From: Agrobacterium sp. RAC06
Lineage (GTDB): Bacteria > Pseudomonadota > Alphaproteobacteria > Rhizobiales > Rhizobiaceae
Assembly (NCBI RefSeq): GCF_001713475.1
Contig: NZ_CP016499.1
Coordinates: 2,480,001-2,544,000 of the forward strand
Direction of reading: 5' to 3'
Length of the DNA: 64,000 nucleotides
Both the position numbers and the translations under genes were made by a program. Positions 8,427 to 19,444 of this stretch are shown here, one piece after another. Under the pieces are notes generated by a model. That model made no database searches, was not told the DNA's origin, and saw only the letters and a list, made by a program, of their open reading frames with translations. The stretch's first letter is position 1, and every line of letters begins with the position of its first letter.

Positions 8427-10027
8427 CCCGGGTCGGGTGAGGTCGTTGCGGCCTCGCCAGCCGTTTTCTTCCTGCGCTGGAGGCTGCGACGGACCAGGCG
8501 CCAGTCCGCACCGCCGATCAGTAAGGCGATGCCGAAATAGACCGGCATGGCGATTGCGATCAGCCCACCCAGCGCCAGCAACTGATCGAAGAGCGGGCTT
8601 GATGGTGAAAGCCAGGCAGCCCAACGATCGGAGAGGTAGACGAGCAGCCCGGCCATGATGGCGGAGGCGATGATCAGACGCAGGGTGCGCGTGAGCAGTG
8701 ACCACTCGAAAACGAGGTGGCCCCGCCATAGCAGCACCGAAAACAACAGGATGGTGTTGGTCCAGCCGGCGGCAGCCTCGGCCATGGCAATGCCGCTCTC
8801 CTCGAAGATCGGGAAGAGCGTGATGGCAAGCCCCGTGTTGAGCGCGACCGACACTATGGTGAAACGCATCGGCGTCTTGGTGTCTTCGCGGGCGTAGTAA
8901 CCCGGCTGAAGCGCCTTGATCAGCACGAAGCCCGGCAGGCCTATACCGTAGATCGCAAGGATCGAGGCGACGACGGCAGTGTTCTGTTCGGAGAAGGCGC
9001 CACGCTCGTAAAGCACCCGGATGATTTCATCGGACAGCACCCAGATTGCGGCAGCGGCCGGCAGCGTCAGGAAGAGAACGAACTCGATCGAGCGGTTCTG
9101 CAGCCCCTTCGCCTCGTTCATGTGACCGCCCTTCAACGCACGCGCGAGTTCCGGCAGGAGGACGACGCCGACGGCGACCCCTACGACGCCGAGCGGCAGC
9201 TGATAGATGCGGTCGGCATATTGCAGGGCGGAGATTGCCCCCTCTTTCGTCGAGGCAATCGCCTGGCCGATAAGCTGGTTGATCTGGGTGATGCCGCCGG
9301 TGATGGCAGCGGGAACGGCGAGCACCAGCAGGCGCTTGACGTTGGGGGTAAAACGCGGATGTTTGAAGCCGATGCGGATGCCGGCATGGCGCACGCCAAG
9401 ATAGACCACGGCCATCTGCAAGAGGCCTGCCCCCAGCACGGACCAGGACAATGCCCAGGCGGTCGCAGCGGGATCAGCGCCCGTCCACAGAGCCCAGCCA
9501 AGCGCACCGATCATCAGCACATTGAGAAATACGGGCGCGATGGCGGCTGCAAAGAAATGATGCAGCGAGTTGAGCATGCCGCTCAGCATGGCCGTCAATG
9601 ACATGCACATGAGATAGGGGAACATGACGATCGCGAGGCGGACCGTCAGGTTGAACTTTTCCGGATCGTCGGCAAAGCCCGGCGCGATGATCCACTGGAC
9701 CAGTAGCGGCATGGACAGCTGCATGCCGATGGTCAGGATCAACAGGACCGAAAAGAGAACTCCGAAAACCTCTTCGGAAAATCGCTTGGCGCCATCAATG
9801 CCATTCTCCTCGATCTCCTTGGCGAAGAGCGGCACGAAGGCAGCGTTGAAAGCGCCCTCGGCGAAGAGGCGGCGGAAGAGATTGGGGAAGCGAAAGGCGG
9901 CATAGAAGACGTCGGCAACCGGGCCTGTGCCGAGTGCCGCGGCCATCAGGGTTTCGCGGGCGAAGCCGAAGATGCGGCTGCCGAGCGTCGCCCCACCGAC
10001 CGTCATGAATTTCTTGACGAGGCTCAT
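8417..10027 (-). CDS. murJ: lipid II flippase MurJ
   Basis: MOP-superfamily flippase moving lipid II across the inner membrane, 536 aa with about 14 hydrophobic segments. The N-terminus SLVKKFMTVGGATLGSRIFGFARETLMAAALG is characteristic, with essential arginines in the first helices. It starts 3 nt after the glnD stop, so the two are co-transcribed as in other rhizobia. Its 3' end overlaps the convergent M15-like gene by 10 bp. Confidence 0.95.
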   Translation of the reverse strand: MSLVKKFMTVGGATLGSRIFGFARETLMAAALGTGPVADVFYAAFRFPNLFRRLFAEGAFNAAFVPLFAKEIEENGIDGAKRFSEEVFGVLFSVLLILTIGMQLSMPLLVQWIIAPGFADDPEKFNLTVRLAIVMFPYLMCMSLTAMLSGMLNSLHHFFAAAIAPVFLNVLMIGALGWALWTGADPAATAWALSWSVLGAGLLQMAVVYLGVRHAGIRIGFKHPRFTPNVKRLLVLAVPAAITGGITQINQLIGQAIASTKEGAISALQYADRIYQLPLGVVGVAVGVVLLPELARALKGGHMNEAKGLQNRSIEFVLFLTLPAAAAIWVLSDEIIRVLYERGAFSEQNTAVVASILAIYGIGLPGFVLIKALQPGYYAREDTKTPMRFTIVSVALNTGLAITLFPIFEESGIAMAEAAAGWTNTILLFSVLLWRGHLVFEWSLLTRTLRLIIASAIMAGLLVYLSDRWAAWLSPSSPLFDQLLALGGLIAIAMPVYFGIALLIGGADWRLVRRSLQRRKKTAGEAATTSPDPGQQ

Positions 10028-10030
10028 TCC

Positions 10031-12856
10031 TCAGGCCCGTGCCTTTTTCGGCGCCGGCGCTGCGCGGTGTGGCTGGGCGATGATGCCCGAGGGCATGTTG
10101 TCCTTGAGCTCGTCCGGCTGTTCGGTCATCACCGGCTTCAGGCGATTGGCAATATTGGCCTGCCGGTTCTCGTTGGTCACCTTCTGTCCGACGAGGTCGG
10201 TGACATAGAAGGTATCGATGACCTTTTCCCCGAAGGTGGTGATCCGTGCGGAATGAATGTCGAGCGACAGGTCCGACAGGACTGCGGTGATCTCGGCAAG
10301 GAGACCGATGCGGTCGAGGCATTCCACCTCGATAACCGTGAACTTGTTGGACAGCGCATTGGAGATGCGGACATCCGGCTGAACCGGAAAGGTCTTGTTG
10401 CGCTTCTTGCCCTTTGTGCGCGTGGCAATGACCTCTGGCAGGCGCTTACGGCCCGAGAGCACGTCCTCGATCATCTTGCCGATGGTGGCCGCGCGGCGGG
10501 TTTCGTCCTCGTCGATCGGGAACTCCCGGTTGATCAGGATCGTATCGAGGGCCCGGCCGTCCGAGGTCGTGAAGATCTGGGCATCGGCGATGTTGGCGCC
10601 GGCCGCCGCACAAGCGCCGGCGATGATCGACAGGAGACGTGGATGGTCAGGAGACAGCACCGTGATCTCGGTGATCGCGTGAAACTGGTGAGTGCGCACC
10701 ATGGTCGCCAGCGCCTGTCCCGATTTGTCGGTCTGGCGGATGAAATGGGCGTGGCGGACCTGGTCTTCGAGATCGACCGAGAGCAGGTAGGGCTCGTAAT
10801 GCAGCTTGGTATAGGTGCGCTGGTCCTTCTGGCTCCAGCCTTCGAGCGCCTGGCTGAGCTGCTCGGCGGCATGCTTGGCGCGTTCCTTGCGCGAGACCTG
10901 GGAGAAGCCGCCTGACAGCAGCAGTTCGGTCTCGTAATAGAGCGTGCGCAAAAGCTGGCCCTTCCAGCCATTCCAGACACCCGGGCCAACGGCCCTGATA
11001 TCGCAGATGGTCAGAACCAACATCATCTTCAGCCGGTCGAGAGACTGCACCTTTTCGGCGAAGTCGGTGATGGTCTTGCGGTCGTGCAGGTCGCGCGTCT
11101 GAGCCACCATCGACATCAGCAGATGCTGGTCGATCAGCCAGGCGACCATTTCGGTCTGCTTGGGCGAGAGGCCGAGACGCGGGCAGAGCTTGCGGGCGAC
11201 CTTGGCGCCGGCGACGGAGTGATCCTCCTGGCGGCCTTTGGCGATATCGTGCAGGAGGATCGCGACATAAAGCGTCTGGCGATCCTCGATTTCCGGCATG
11301 ATCTTGTTGGCGAGCGGATGGATCTCCTCCGCCTTGCCGTTGTCGATCTCGGAGAGCACCTCGACCGTGCGGATCAGATGCTCGTCGACGGTATAGTGAT
11401 GATACATGTTGAACTGCATCATCGAGACAATCTTGCCGAATTCCGGCATGAAACGACCGAGCACGCCGGCCTCGTTCATGCGCCGAAGGATGAAACCCGG
11501 ATCCTTGCGTGAGGTCAGGATCGAGAGAAACAGGCGGTTGGCCTCTTCGCTTTCGCGGAAATCATTGGTGATCAGCGACAGCGAGCGGGTGACGGCCTTC
11601 AAGGCATCAGGATGGAATTCGAGCCCGTTCAGATCCGCCACGTGGAAGAGGCGCATGATCGACATCGGGTCCTTCTTGAAGACGCCGGGATCGGCAAGCG
11701 CAATGCGGCCGCGATCATCGATGAATTCGCTGGCGCCGGGGATCTTGCGCGGGCGGTTGGCAAAACGGCCGATCATGCCACCGATACCGGGGGCGGCCTT
11801 GGCCTGCTGGTCTTCAAGTGCTGCCGCAAAGATGCGGGTGAGATCGCCGACGTCTTTTGCCACAAGGAAGTAGTGCTTCATGAAGCGCTCGACGGCGGAA
11901 AGACCCGGGCGCGCCTGATAGCCGAGGCTCTTGGCGATCTCCGGCTGGATATCGAAATACAGGCGCTCTTCCGGCTTGCCGGTCAGATAATGCATGTGGC
12001 AGCGAACCGCCCAGAGGAAATCGTCAGCCTTCTGGAAAAGGCGCCACTCGTGGCGGGAGAGCACGCCGAGACGCACCAATTCGCCGGTGTCGCGGACATG
12101 GTAATTGTATTTGGCGATCCAGAAGAGGGTCTGCAGATCGCGCAAGCCCCCTTTGCCTTCCTTGACATTGGGCTCGACGAGGTAGCGGCTGTCGCCAGCC
12201 TTGCGGTGCCGCTCGTCGCGTTCGGCAAGCTTGGCGGCGATGAATTCAGGCGCAGTACCGGTCGTTACCTCCTGGTCGAAGCGGCGCTGGAGCTCGGTGA
12301 CCAGAGCCTCGTCGCCGCAGATATGGCGGGTTTCGAGGATCGCGGTCCGAATGGTCATGTCCGTGGTTGACAGGCGGATGCACTCCTCCACCGTGCGGGT
12401 GGCGTGGCCGACCTTGAAGCCGACATCCCACAACAGATAGAGGACGAACTCGACCGCCTTGTGCATGGCGGGACCAGCCTTCGGCGGCAGCAGGAAGAGC
12501 AGGTCGATATCGGAGCCTGGCGCCAGGGTTCCGCGGCCGTAACCGCCGACGGCGGCGACGGCCAGACCGTTGGCGTCCTTCGGATAGACATGGGTGCGGG
12601 CGAAATCGAAGATGACCGAGATCAGCTGATCCTGGATCCAGGAAATCCGGTTGGCGCAGTTCATGCCGCTGCCGTCTTCGAAAAGCTTCAGCCGCGCCTG
12701 TTCGCGGGCCTCGGCAGAGGCCTTCTTCAGGATCGGCAGGAGCTTCGAGCGGGTCTCCAGCATATTGCCGCAGCCAGCCTCCGCGATGGTTTTGCAGGAC
12801 GCACGGAGCGCGTCGATGTCGAGGAGATCGTCGAAGGCAAGCTCTGCTGTGGCCAT
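10031..12856 (-). CDS. glnD: bifunctional PII uridylyltransferase/uridylyl-removing enzyme
   Basis: Glutamine sensor of 941 aa that uridylylates and deuridylylates PII proteins (GlnB/GlnK). The nucleotidyltransferase site GGYGRG (104-109) followed by GSDIDLL (114-120) carries the catalytic Asp pair. An HD domain is visible ([14 protein letters not shown]), followed by two C-terminal ACT domains ([18 protein letters not shown] and [20 protein letters not shown]). Domain order and length are normal. It is followed at once by murJ. It links to rpoN and ptsN at 26-29 kb, two further nitrogen-control genes in this window. Confidence 0.97.
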   Translation of the reverse strand: MATAELAFDDLLDIDALRASCKTIAEAGCGNMLETRSKLLPILKKASAEAREQARLKLFEDGSGMNCANRISWIQDQLISVIFDFARTHVYPKDANGLAVAAVGGYGRGTLAPGSDIDLLFLLPPKAGPAMHKAVEFVLYLLWDVGFKVGHATRTVEECIRLSTTDMTIRTAILETRHICGDEALVTELQRRFDQEVTTGTAPEFIAAKLAERDERHRKAGDSRYLVEPNVKEGKGGLRDLQTLFWIAKYNYHVRDTGELVRLGVLSRHEWRLFQKADDFLWAVRCHMHYLTGKPEERLYFDIQPEIAKSLGYQARPGLSAVERFMKHYFLVAKDVGDLTRIFAAALEDQQAKAAPGIGGMIGRFANRPRKIPGASEFIDDRGRIALADPGVFKKDPMSIMRLFHVADLNGLEFHPDALKAVTRSLSLITNDFRESEEANRLFLSILTSRKDPGFILRRMNEAGVLGRFMPEFGKIVSMMQFNMYHHYTVDEHLIRTVEVLSEIDNGKAEEIHPLANKIMPEIEDRQTLYVAILLHDIAKGRQEDHSVAGAKVARKLCPRLGLSPKQTEMVAWLIDQHLLMSMVAQTRDLHDRKTITDFAEKVQSLDRLKMMLVLTICDIRAVGPGVWNGWKGQLLRTLYYETELLLSGGFSQVSRKERAKHAAEQLSQALEGWSQKDQRTYTKLHYEPYLLSVDLEDQVRHAHFIRQTDKSGQALATMVRTHQFHAITEITVLSPDHPRLLSIIAGACAAAGANIADAQIFTTSDGRALDTILINREFPIDEDETRRAATIGKMIEDVLSGRKRLPEVIATRTKGKKRNKTFPVQPDVRISNALSNKFTVIEVECLDRIGLLAEITAVLSDLSLDIHSARITTFGEKVIDTFYVTDLVGQKVTNENRQANIANRLKPVMTEQPDELKDNMPSGIIAQPHRAAPAPKKARA

Positions 12857-12946
12857 GGGTGCGGCATCATCTCTTGGGACCGGGGAATCAACCGGATCGG
12901 TGGCGCTATAGCGCTTTTCGGGCGCGATTGACAGGCACTCTACCGG

Positions 12947-15682
12947 TCAAGGCTTGCCAAGTTGTTTCTTCAGATCATAGAGCGCATCGAGCGCCTGGCG
13001 AGGCGTGAGGTCGTCAAGATCGAGTGAGCGCAGCGCCTCTTCGACCTTGGAGGGGCCGGATTTCTGGATCTCCTCGCGGCGCACGGCGACCTGAAAAAGC
13101 GGCAGGTCATCGATCAGCTGGGCGGCCGGGTTCTTTCGGTCGCTGTCTTCCAGGCGGGTCAGAACTTCCCGAGCACGGGCAACGACGGCAGCTGGCAGGC
13201 CGGCCAGACGGGCGACCTGGATACCATAGGAGCGATCGGCGGAACCGGGGCCGACCTCATGCAGGAAGATGACGTCGCCGTCCCATTCCTTGACCCGCAT
13301 GGTGACATTCGACATGCGGGCGAGTTTTTCGGACAGCGCCGTCAGTTCGTGGAAATGGGTGGCAAAGAGCGAGCGGCAGCGGTTTGCCTCATGCAGGTGC
13401 TCGACGGCGGCCCAGGCGATGGAGAGGCCATCGAAGGTGGCAGTGCCGCGTCCGATTTCATCCAAGATGACCAGCGAGCGGTCGGTGGCCTGGTTGAGAA
13501 TGGCGGCGGTCTCGACCATCTCGACCATGAAGGTGGAGCGACCACGGGCGAGATCGTCGGAGGCGCCGACGCGGGAGAAGAGCCGGTCGACGATCCCGAT
13601 ATGGGCGGCACCGGCGGGCACGAAGGAGCCCATCTGGGCGAGAATGGCGATCAGCGCGTTCTGGCGCAGGAAGGTCGATTTACCGCCCATATTGGGGCCG
13701 GTCAGCAGCCAGATGGCGCCGGGGCCTTTGGTATCGTTGGGCGAGAGATCGCAATCATTGGCGATGAAGGGGCTGGCGGCCTGGCGGCGCAGAGCCTGCT
13801 CGACCACCGGATGGCGGCCAGCGGTGATGGCGAACATTCTCGAGTCATCGACCAGCGGGCGGCAATAGCCCTGCTCTTCCGCCAAGGCCGCGAGGCCGGC
13901 TGCGACGTCGATCACCGCAAGCGCCCGGGCCGCGGCTTTGATAGGTTCTGCGGCGGAGACCACCTGGCTCACCATCTGATCGAAGGCTGCGAGTTCGAGC
14001 GAGAGTGCCTGCCCGGCGGCGTTCGCAATCCGGCTTTCGAGATCGGCGAGTTCGGTGGTGGTGAAGCGCATGGCGTTTGCCATGGTCTGGCGATGGATGA
14101 AGCGGGCCTTGGCTTCGTCGCCCTCGGTCATCGGACCGGCATTGCCGGCGGTTACCTCGATGAAATAGCCGAGCACATTGTTATGCTTGATCTTCAGCGA
14201 CTTGATGCCGGTTTCCTCGGCATATTGCAGCTGAAGGCCGGCGATCACACGTCGGGACTGGTCGCGCAGCGCGCGCAGCTCGTCCAATTCCTGGATCGCG
14301 CCATCGCGCAGGAAGCCGCCATCGCGCTTCAGAAGCGGCAGTTCCTCGGCGAGCATCGCGGCCAGGCTGGAGCCAAGATCGGCGGGCAAGGCTGCGAGGT
14401 CGGCAAGGGCTTCGGACAGTTCCGCTGGCAGGCTTGATGGGTGCAGAAGGCGGCCGACCTCAGCGGAGGCTGCGAGACCGGCGACGATGGCACCGAGGTC
14501 GCGCGGGCCACCGCGATCGAGCGCCAAACGGGAAAGGGCGCGCGGCATGTCGGGCACGCGCTTCAGGGCGTCGCGGAGGCGGTCGACGAGCAGGCCATCG
14601 GCCAAGAGATGGGCGATCGAGTCCTGGCGGTCGGCAATCGCTTCGGGGTCCGTCAGTGGCGACATGAGGCGTTCGGCAAGCAGGCGGGCGCCACCGCCTG
14701 TGACGGTGCGGTCGATCGCTTTCAACAGCGAACCGTTGCGATCGCCAGACAGCGTCTTCACCAGTTCGAGATTGGCGCGGGTCGCGGGATCAATGAAGAG
14801 GGTCGAGGCCGCATTCTGCCGTTCGGGCAGACCGAGCGGCGGGCGCTCGGAGATCTGGGTCTTTTCGACATAGGCGACGGCGGCGGCGGCCGCTGCGATT
14901 TCGGCGCGGGAGAAGGCGCCGAAGCCATCCAGCGTTCCGACGCCAAAGTAACGGACGATGCGGCCTTCAGCACTTGCACTGTCGAAGAGCACGCCGGGCT
15001 GGGGCACGACGACACGACCGAGCACGTCGAAGGCGGGCTTCAGTTCTTCGTCGTGGAACAGCGTATCGGGCACGATCAGCTCGCGCGGCTCGATGCGCAG
15101 GATGTCCGCGAGCAGGCGCGTCTCAGTCGTCTCCGCGAGGCGGAAGATGCCGGTGGAAATATCGATCCAGGCGAGCGCCAGTTGCGGGGCGGAACCGCCC
15201 CGGATCCGGGCGAGTGCCATCAGGTAGTTGGATTCGAAGGGCGAGAGGAGTTTATCCTCGGTGATCGTGCCCGGCGTAACGAGGCGGACGACGTCACGCT
15301 TCACCACGGATTTCGAGCCTCGCTTCTTGGCCTCTGCCGGATCCTCGATCTGCTCGCAGACCGCAACGCGGAAGCCGAGCGAGATCAGTTTCTGCAGGTA
15401 ATCATCGGCAGCATGCACCGGCACGCCGCACATGGGGATATCCTGGCCGAGATGCTGGCCGCGCTTGGTCAGCGTGATGCCGAGCGCGCGGGAGGCGTCG
15501 ACCGCATCCTCGAAGAACAGCTCGTAGAAATCGCCCATGCGATAGAAGAGCAGGCTACCCGGATTGGCGGCCTTGATCTCGATGAATTGCTCCATCATCG
15601 GAGTGGCCGTGGCGCGGCTCTCCTCCGAGGTCAGCTCGGCGACGTTCAGGACATCACTTTGGGTGGCTTGATATAGCGTCAC
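12947..15682 (-). CDS. mutS: DNA mismatch repair protein MutS
   Basis: Mismatch-recognition ATPase of 911 aa. The mismatch-reading Phe-x-Glu motif is in [10 protein letters not shown] near the N-terminus. The ABC-type ATPase has Walker [10 protein letters not shown] and signature STFMVEMVE, with DEIGRGT and a conserved THFHEL. The reported start is a GTG at 15682, giving a 30-residue leader before [11 protein letters not shown]; a later ATG at the MMEQ block is possible. The GTG start fits the usual rhizobial MutS length. The plus-strand maeB starts 114 bp away, divergently. Confidence 0.96.
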   Translation of the reverse strand: MTLYQATQSDVLNVAELTSEESRATATPMMEQFIEIKAANPGSLLFYRMGDFYELFFEDAVDASRALGITLTKRGQHLGQDIPMCGVPVHAADDYLQKLISLGFRVAVCEQIEDPAEAKKRGSKSVVKRDVVRLVTPGTITEDKLLSPFESNYLMALARIRGGSAPQLALAWIDISTGIFRLAETTETRLLADILRIEPRELIVPDTLFHDEELKPAFDVLGRVVVPQPGVLFDSASAEGRIVRYFGVGTLDGFGAFSRAEIAAAAAAVAYVEKTQISERPPLGLPERQNAASTLFIDPATRANLELVKTLSGDRNGSLLKAIDRTVTGGGARLLAERLMSPLTDPEAIADRQDSIAHLLADGLLVDRLRDALKRVPDMPRALSRLALDRGGPRDLGAIVAGLAASAEVGRLLHPSSLPAELSEALADLAALPADLGSSLAAMLAEELPLLKRDGGFLRDGAIQELDELRALRDQSRRVIAGLQLQYAEETGIKSLKIKHNNVLGYFIEVTAGNAGPMTEGDEAKARFIHRQTMANAMRFTTTELADLESRIANAAGQALSLELAAFDQMVSQVVSAAEPIKAAARALAVIDVAAGLAALAEEQGYCRPLVDDSRMFAITAGRHPVVEQALRRQAASPFIANDCDLSPNDTKGPGAIWLLTGPNMGGKSTFLRQNALIAILAQMGSFVPAGAAHIGIVDRLFSRVGASDDLARGRSTFMVEMVETAAILNQATDRSLVILDEIGRGTATFDGLSIAWAAVEHLHEANRCRSLFATHFHELTALSEKLARMSNVTMRVKEWDGDVIFLHEVGPGSADRSYGIQVARLAGLPAAVVARAREVLTRLEDSDRKNPAAQLIDDLPLFQVAVRREEIQKSGPSKVEEALRSLDLDDLTPRQALDALYDLKKQLGKP

Positions 15683-15796
15683 GGGCTCAATGTTTTCTTG
15701 AAAAGGAAGTCGTGCAACACTAACGACTTAAGGCGAGGAAAAACAACCAGGATGGGCCGGCGTTCGCCCGCTGCCCACAACAAGGTGAGGGGAAGC

Positions 15797-18082
15797 ATGG
15801 CAAATGAGAAGACGACCGGCCGGACGAAAGTCTCGGTGACGGAACAGGAAGCGCTGGACTTTCACTCCCAGGGGCGGCCGGGCAAGCTGGAGATTACCCC
15901 GACCAAGCCAATGGCGACGCAGCGCGATCTGTCGCTTGCCTATTCCCCCGGCGTTGCCGTTCCCGTGAAGGCGATCGCTGCCGATCCTGCCACCGCCTAT
16001 GACTATACGACCCGCGGCAACATGGTGGCAGTCATCTCCAACGGCACAGCGATCCTTGGCCTCGGCAATCTCGGGGCGCTGGCCTCGAAGCCCGTGATGG
16101 AAGGCAAGTCCGTTCTCTTCAAGCGCTTTGCCGATGTCGATTCGATCGATCTTGAGGTGGACACCGAGAATGTTGACGAGTTCATCAACTGCGTGCGTTA
16201 TCTCGGCCCGTCCTTCGGCGGGATCAATCTCGAAGACATCAAGGCGCCCGACTGTTTCATCATCGAAAGCCGGCTGCGCGAGCTGATGGACATCCCTGTT
16301 TTCCACGACGATCAGCATGGCACGGCGATCATCGCGGCTGCCGGCCTGATCAACGCGCTGGAACTGACCGGCCGCGACTTCAAGACGACCAAGCTTGTCT
16401 GCAACGGCGCGGGGGCTGCGGCGATTGCCTGTATCGAGCTGATCAAGGCCATGGGCTTCAACGGCGAGAACATCATTCTCTGCGACACCAAGGGCGTGAT
16501 CTACCAGGGTCGCACCGAGGGCATGAATCAGTGGAAGTCGGCCCATGCCGTCAAGACCGACCGGCGGTCGCTGAAGGAAGCCATGGTGGGTGCTGATGTC
16601 GTGTTCGGCCTCTCCCAGAAGGGTGCCTTCGCCGCCGACATGATCGCCTCGATGGCTGACAATCCGATCATCTTTGCCATGGCCAATCCGGACCCGGAAA
16701 TCACGCCTGAGGAAGTGGCCGAGATCCGCTCAGATGCGATCATGGCCACCGGGCGCTCGGACTATCCGAACCAAGTGAACAATGTTCTCGGCTTCCCTTA
16801 CATCTTCCGGGGTGCTCTCGACGTGCGGGCAAGCCAGATAAACGATGCGATGAAGATCGCTGCCGTCCGGGCGCTCGCCGATCTGGCGCGCGAGGACGTG
16901 CCTGACGATGTGGCCGCGGCCTATCAGGGCGAGCGGCCGCGCTTCGGGCCGCAATACATCATCCCCGTACCCTTCGACCCGCGCCTCATTTCGGCAATCC
17001 CGGTTGCCGTCGCCAAAGCAGCGATGGAAAGCGGCGTGGCACGCAAGGAAATCGAGGATCTCGGCGCCTATGCGCATGAGCTTTCCGCCCGCCGCGACCC
17101 GATCGCGGCCGCGACGCAGCGCATCTACGAGCATGTCCGCAGCCACCCCAAACGCGTCGTCTTTGCCGAAGGTGAAGAGGAGCAGGTCATGCGTGCGGCG
17201 ATCTCATTCGTCAATCTCGGCCTCGGCACCGCGATCCTGCTGGGCCGCGACGAGCCCTTGAAGGCGACCGCCGAACGGGCCGGCATTGATCTCGACCGTC
17301 CAGGCATCGAGGTGGTCAACGCCCGCATGTCCACCCGCGTCGAGGCCTATACCGAATATCTCTATGCCCGGCTGCAGCGGAAGGGCTACCTGCATCGCGA
17401 TGCGCAGCGGCTGATCAACACCGACCGCAACCACTTCGCCGCCTGCATGGTGGCGCTGGGCGATGCGGATGCCATGGTGACGGGCACGACGCGCAATTAT
17501 TCGACGGCACTCGAGGACGTGCGCCGCTGCATCGACACGGCGCCCGGCCACCGGGTAATCGGCGTGTCGCTGGCTCTGGCGCGTGGCCGCACGATCGTCG
17601 TGGCAGACACCGCCGTGCACGACATGCCGACGGCGGATGAGCTGGCCGATATCGCCGAAGAGGCGGCGGGTGTCGCCCATCGGCTGGGGCTTGTGCCACG
17701 CGTGGCGCTGCTGGCCTATTCCACCTTCGGCCATCCAACCGGCGAGCGCTCCGAGCGGGTGCGGGAAGCCGTGAAGATCCTCGACCGTCGCGGCGTCTCC
17801 TTCGAATATGATGGCGAGATGGGAGCTGATATCGCGCTCAACCAACACCGGATGGAGCAGTATCCGTTCTGCCGCCTCTCGGGCACAGCCAATGTGCTGG
17901 TCATGCCGGCGATCCATTCGGCGGCGATCTCGACGAAGATGCTGCAGGAGCTGGGCGGCTTGACCGTAATGGGGCCGCTCTTGATCGGGCTCGAAAAGTC
18001 GGTGCAGATTGCCCAGATGGGCGCGAAGGACAGCGACATCGTCAATATGGCAGCGATTGCGGCCTATAACGCGGCGGGTTAA
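15797..18082 (+). CDS. maeB: NADP-dependent malic enzyme with phosphotransacetylase-like C-terminus
   Basis: Decarboxylates malate to pyruvate with NADP reduction, 761 aa. Residues about 1-430 form the malic-enzyme and Rossmann part ([45 protein letters not shown]). Residues about 440-761 resemble phosphotransacetylase ([23 protein letters not shown]-like segment [13 protein letters not shown]), a fusion typical of rhizobial DME/TME that is thought to be regulatory. The ATG at 15797 follows GAGGGGAAGC. The stop codon overlaps the convergent LysR gene by 4 bp. TME and DME cannot be separated from sequence alone; next to mutS, the NADP form (Tme) is likelier. Confidence 0.92.
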   Translation: MANEKTTGRTKVSVTEQEALDFHSQGRPGKLEITPTKPMATQRDLSLAYSPGVAVPVKAIAADPATAYDYTTRGNMVAVISNGTAILGLGNLGALASKPVMEGKSVLFKRFADVDSIDLEVDTENVDEFINCVRYLGPSFGGINLEDIKAPDCFIIESRLRELMDIPVFHDDQHGTAIIAAAGLINALELTGRDFKTTKLVCNGAGAAAIACIELIKAMGFNGENIILCDTKGVIYQGRTEGMNQWKSAHAVKTDRRSLKEAMVGADVVFGLSQKGAFAADMIASMADNPIIFAMANPDPEITPEEVAEIRSDAIMATGRSDYPNQVNNVLGFPYIFRGALDVRASQINDAMKIAAVRALADLAREDVPDDVAAAYQGERPRFGPQYIIPVPFDPRLISAIPVAVAKAAMESGVARKEIEDLGAYAHELSARRDPIAAATQRIYEHVRSHPKRVVFAEGEEEQVMRAAISFVNLGLGTAILLGRDEPLKATAERAGIDLDRPGIEVVNARMSTRVEAYTEYLYARLQRKGYLHRDAQRLINTDRNHFAACMVALGDADAMVTGTTRNYSTALEDVRRCIDTAPGHRVIGVSLALARGRTIVVADTAVHDMPTADELADIAEEAAGVAHRLGLVPRVALLAYSTFGHPTGERSERVREAVKILDRRGVSFEYDGEMGADIALNQHRMEQYPFCRLSGTANVLVMPAIHSAAISTKMLQELGGLTVMGPLLIGLEKSVQIAQMGAKDSDIVNMAAIAAYNAAG

Positions 18083-18996
18083 GCGAAGACCGGAGCGGCT
18101 TTTGCAAGCCGCTCCATGTCGTCCTCGATCTCGCGCTTCAGCCAGCGCTTGAACTTTTCCACCTTCTCCGAGCGCCTCGCGTTCTCGGCGGTCACGAAGT
18201 AGTGGCCGAAGCCGGTTTTGACCGCCGGACCAAAGGGCGCGACGAGCTGGCCGTGCTGCAGCTGATGCGAGGCGATCGTTTGCCAGGCGAGCATCACCCC
18301 CTGCCCCGCGATGGTCGCGTCGAGGCAGAGCGAAGCCTCGCTGAAGGTGTGACGGGCCTTGATCTCAGCGCCTTCGAGACCGACGGCGGAGAGCCAGACA
18401 TCCCAGGTAAACATGGCCCTGCCATCGATGACCTTCGGCAGGTCGAGGATATCTGCGGGCTCGCGCAGCTTTTCGGCCATGGCCGGGGTGCAGAGCGGGG
18501 CCACCCGCTGTTCGAGAATGAGTTCGGCCTTGAAGCCCGGCCAGTGACCCCGTCCGACACGAATTCTGAGATCGACATCTGTCTGGCTGGCATCGGTCAG
18601 GCGGTCGTTGGCGTCGATGCGCAGGCTGATCTGCGGGAAACGTTCGGAAAAGTCTGCAATTCGATGCACGAGCCAGCGGGCGGCGAAGACCGGGGCGACC
18701 GAAATGGTCAGCAGGCTGTCATCGCTGCGTCTGGCGAGGGCCACGGCGCCCGAGAGGTGGCGGAAGCCATCCGAGAGGCGTGCCAGCATATCTGTCGCCG
18801 TTTCTACCGGGACCATGCCACGGCTCGTGCGCTCGAAAAGCATGCGACCGAGCTGCTGTTCGGTCTTGATGACCTGCTGGCTGACGGCGCCGATGGAGAC
18901 GCAAAGCTCTTCCGCCGCCGCCTGGAGTGAGCCGAGACGTCCCACGGCTTCGACGGCGCGCAGGCCGTTCAGATGCAACTGATTGAGGTTCTTCAT
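18079..18996 (-). CDS. LysR-type transcriptional regulator, GcvA-like
   Basis: A 305-aa LysR-family regulator. The N-terminal winged HTH (LRAVEAVGRLGSLQAAAEELCVSIGAVSQQVIKTEQQLGR, split at residues about 12-50) has the GcvA-type AVSQQI/V pattern. It is followed by a periplasmic-binding-fold effector domain. The effector is unknown. It overlaps the end of maeB by 4 bp tail to tail and is divergent from a small DUF1127-like ORF at 19114, a pairing often seen with GcvA-type regulators in rhizobia. Confidence 0.88.
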   Translation of the reverse strand: MKNLNQLHLNGLRAVEAVGRLGSLQAAAEELCVSIGAVSQQVIKTEQQLGRMLFERTSRGMVPVETATDMLARLSDGFRHLSGAVALARRSDDSLLTISVAPVFAARWLVHRIADFSERFPQISLRIDANDRLTDASQTDVDLRIRVGRGHWPGFKAELILEQRVAPLCTPAMAEKLREPADILDLPKVIDGRAMFTWDVWLSAVGLEGAEIKARHTFSEASLCLDATIAGQGVMLAWQTIASHQLQHGQLVAPFGPAVKTGFGHYFVTAENARRSEKVEKFKRWLKREIEDDMERLAKAAPVFA

Positions 18997-19113
18997 ATAG
19001 AAAAGCTATAATCACAAGGAGCAAAACTCAATTGAAATGTACAGGATTCAAGCAGAGTATCAGGCATCATTTCAACCGATTTCCCATCCATTAGGCGCGC
19101 GGAAGGCTAGGTC

Positions 19114-19341
19114 ATGCTCAAGATTTTCTGGAAGCAAGCGACAGCTAAGGCGAAAGCAAGGGCAGACTGGCGGCATGACCCCTTGGGGCATCCGGCTTTA
19201 CAGGAGATGAGCCTGCTAGAGCTTGCCGATCTTCCGATGGTGGCGGAAGTGCAGATGCGGCAAGGTCGAGCGGAGGTGGTCGAAGATTGTCGTCTAAGCG
19301 CCAGCCACGGGCATCGAGCCGGATGCAGTGTATCGCGCTGA
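19114..19341 (+). CDS. small DUF1127-like hypothetical protein
   Basis: A 75-aa ORF divergent from the LysR gene. The first half is basic and aromatic (FWKQATAKAKARADWRHD), followed by HPALQEMSLLELADLPM. That segment resembles the L-x-x-M-S/D-x-x-x-L-x-D-I/L core of YjiS/DUF1127 small proteins. The tail after residue 45 looks less protein-like and may reflect a late frameshift or drift. The position next to a GcvA-type LysR gene supports it being real. Not certain: no strong ribosome-binding site is seen, only GGAAGG about 10 nt upstream. Confidence 0.45.
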   Translation: MLKIFWKQATAKAKARADWRHDPLGHPALQEMSLLELADLPMVAEVQMRQGRAEVVEDCRLSASHGHRAGCSVSR

Positions 19342-19365
19342 TCCCAATAGTGAGGGCATTCGGCT

Positions 19366-19440
19366 TCGCCGCCCCCTCATCCCCGGTGCAACGAGTTGCA
19401 CCTGAGGGCTGCGCGCCACCTTCTCCCCGATGGCGAGAAG
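19366..19440. repeat. RIME-like intergenic repeat with inverted repeats
   Basis: The stretch carries the CCCCTCATCC ... CCACCTTCTCCCCG pattern of Rhizobium-specific intergenic mosaic elements (RIME), read here on the plus strand. It has an internal perfect inverted repeat GGTGCAAC-GA-GTTGCACC (19385-19402) and a CTTCTCCCC/GAGAAGAGG pair at the right end. RIME elements occur between genes at many places in rhizobial chromosomes. The match is by eye and the copy looks diverged or partial. Confidence 0.5.
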
Positions 19441-19444
19441 AGGA

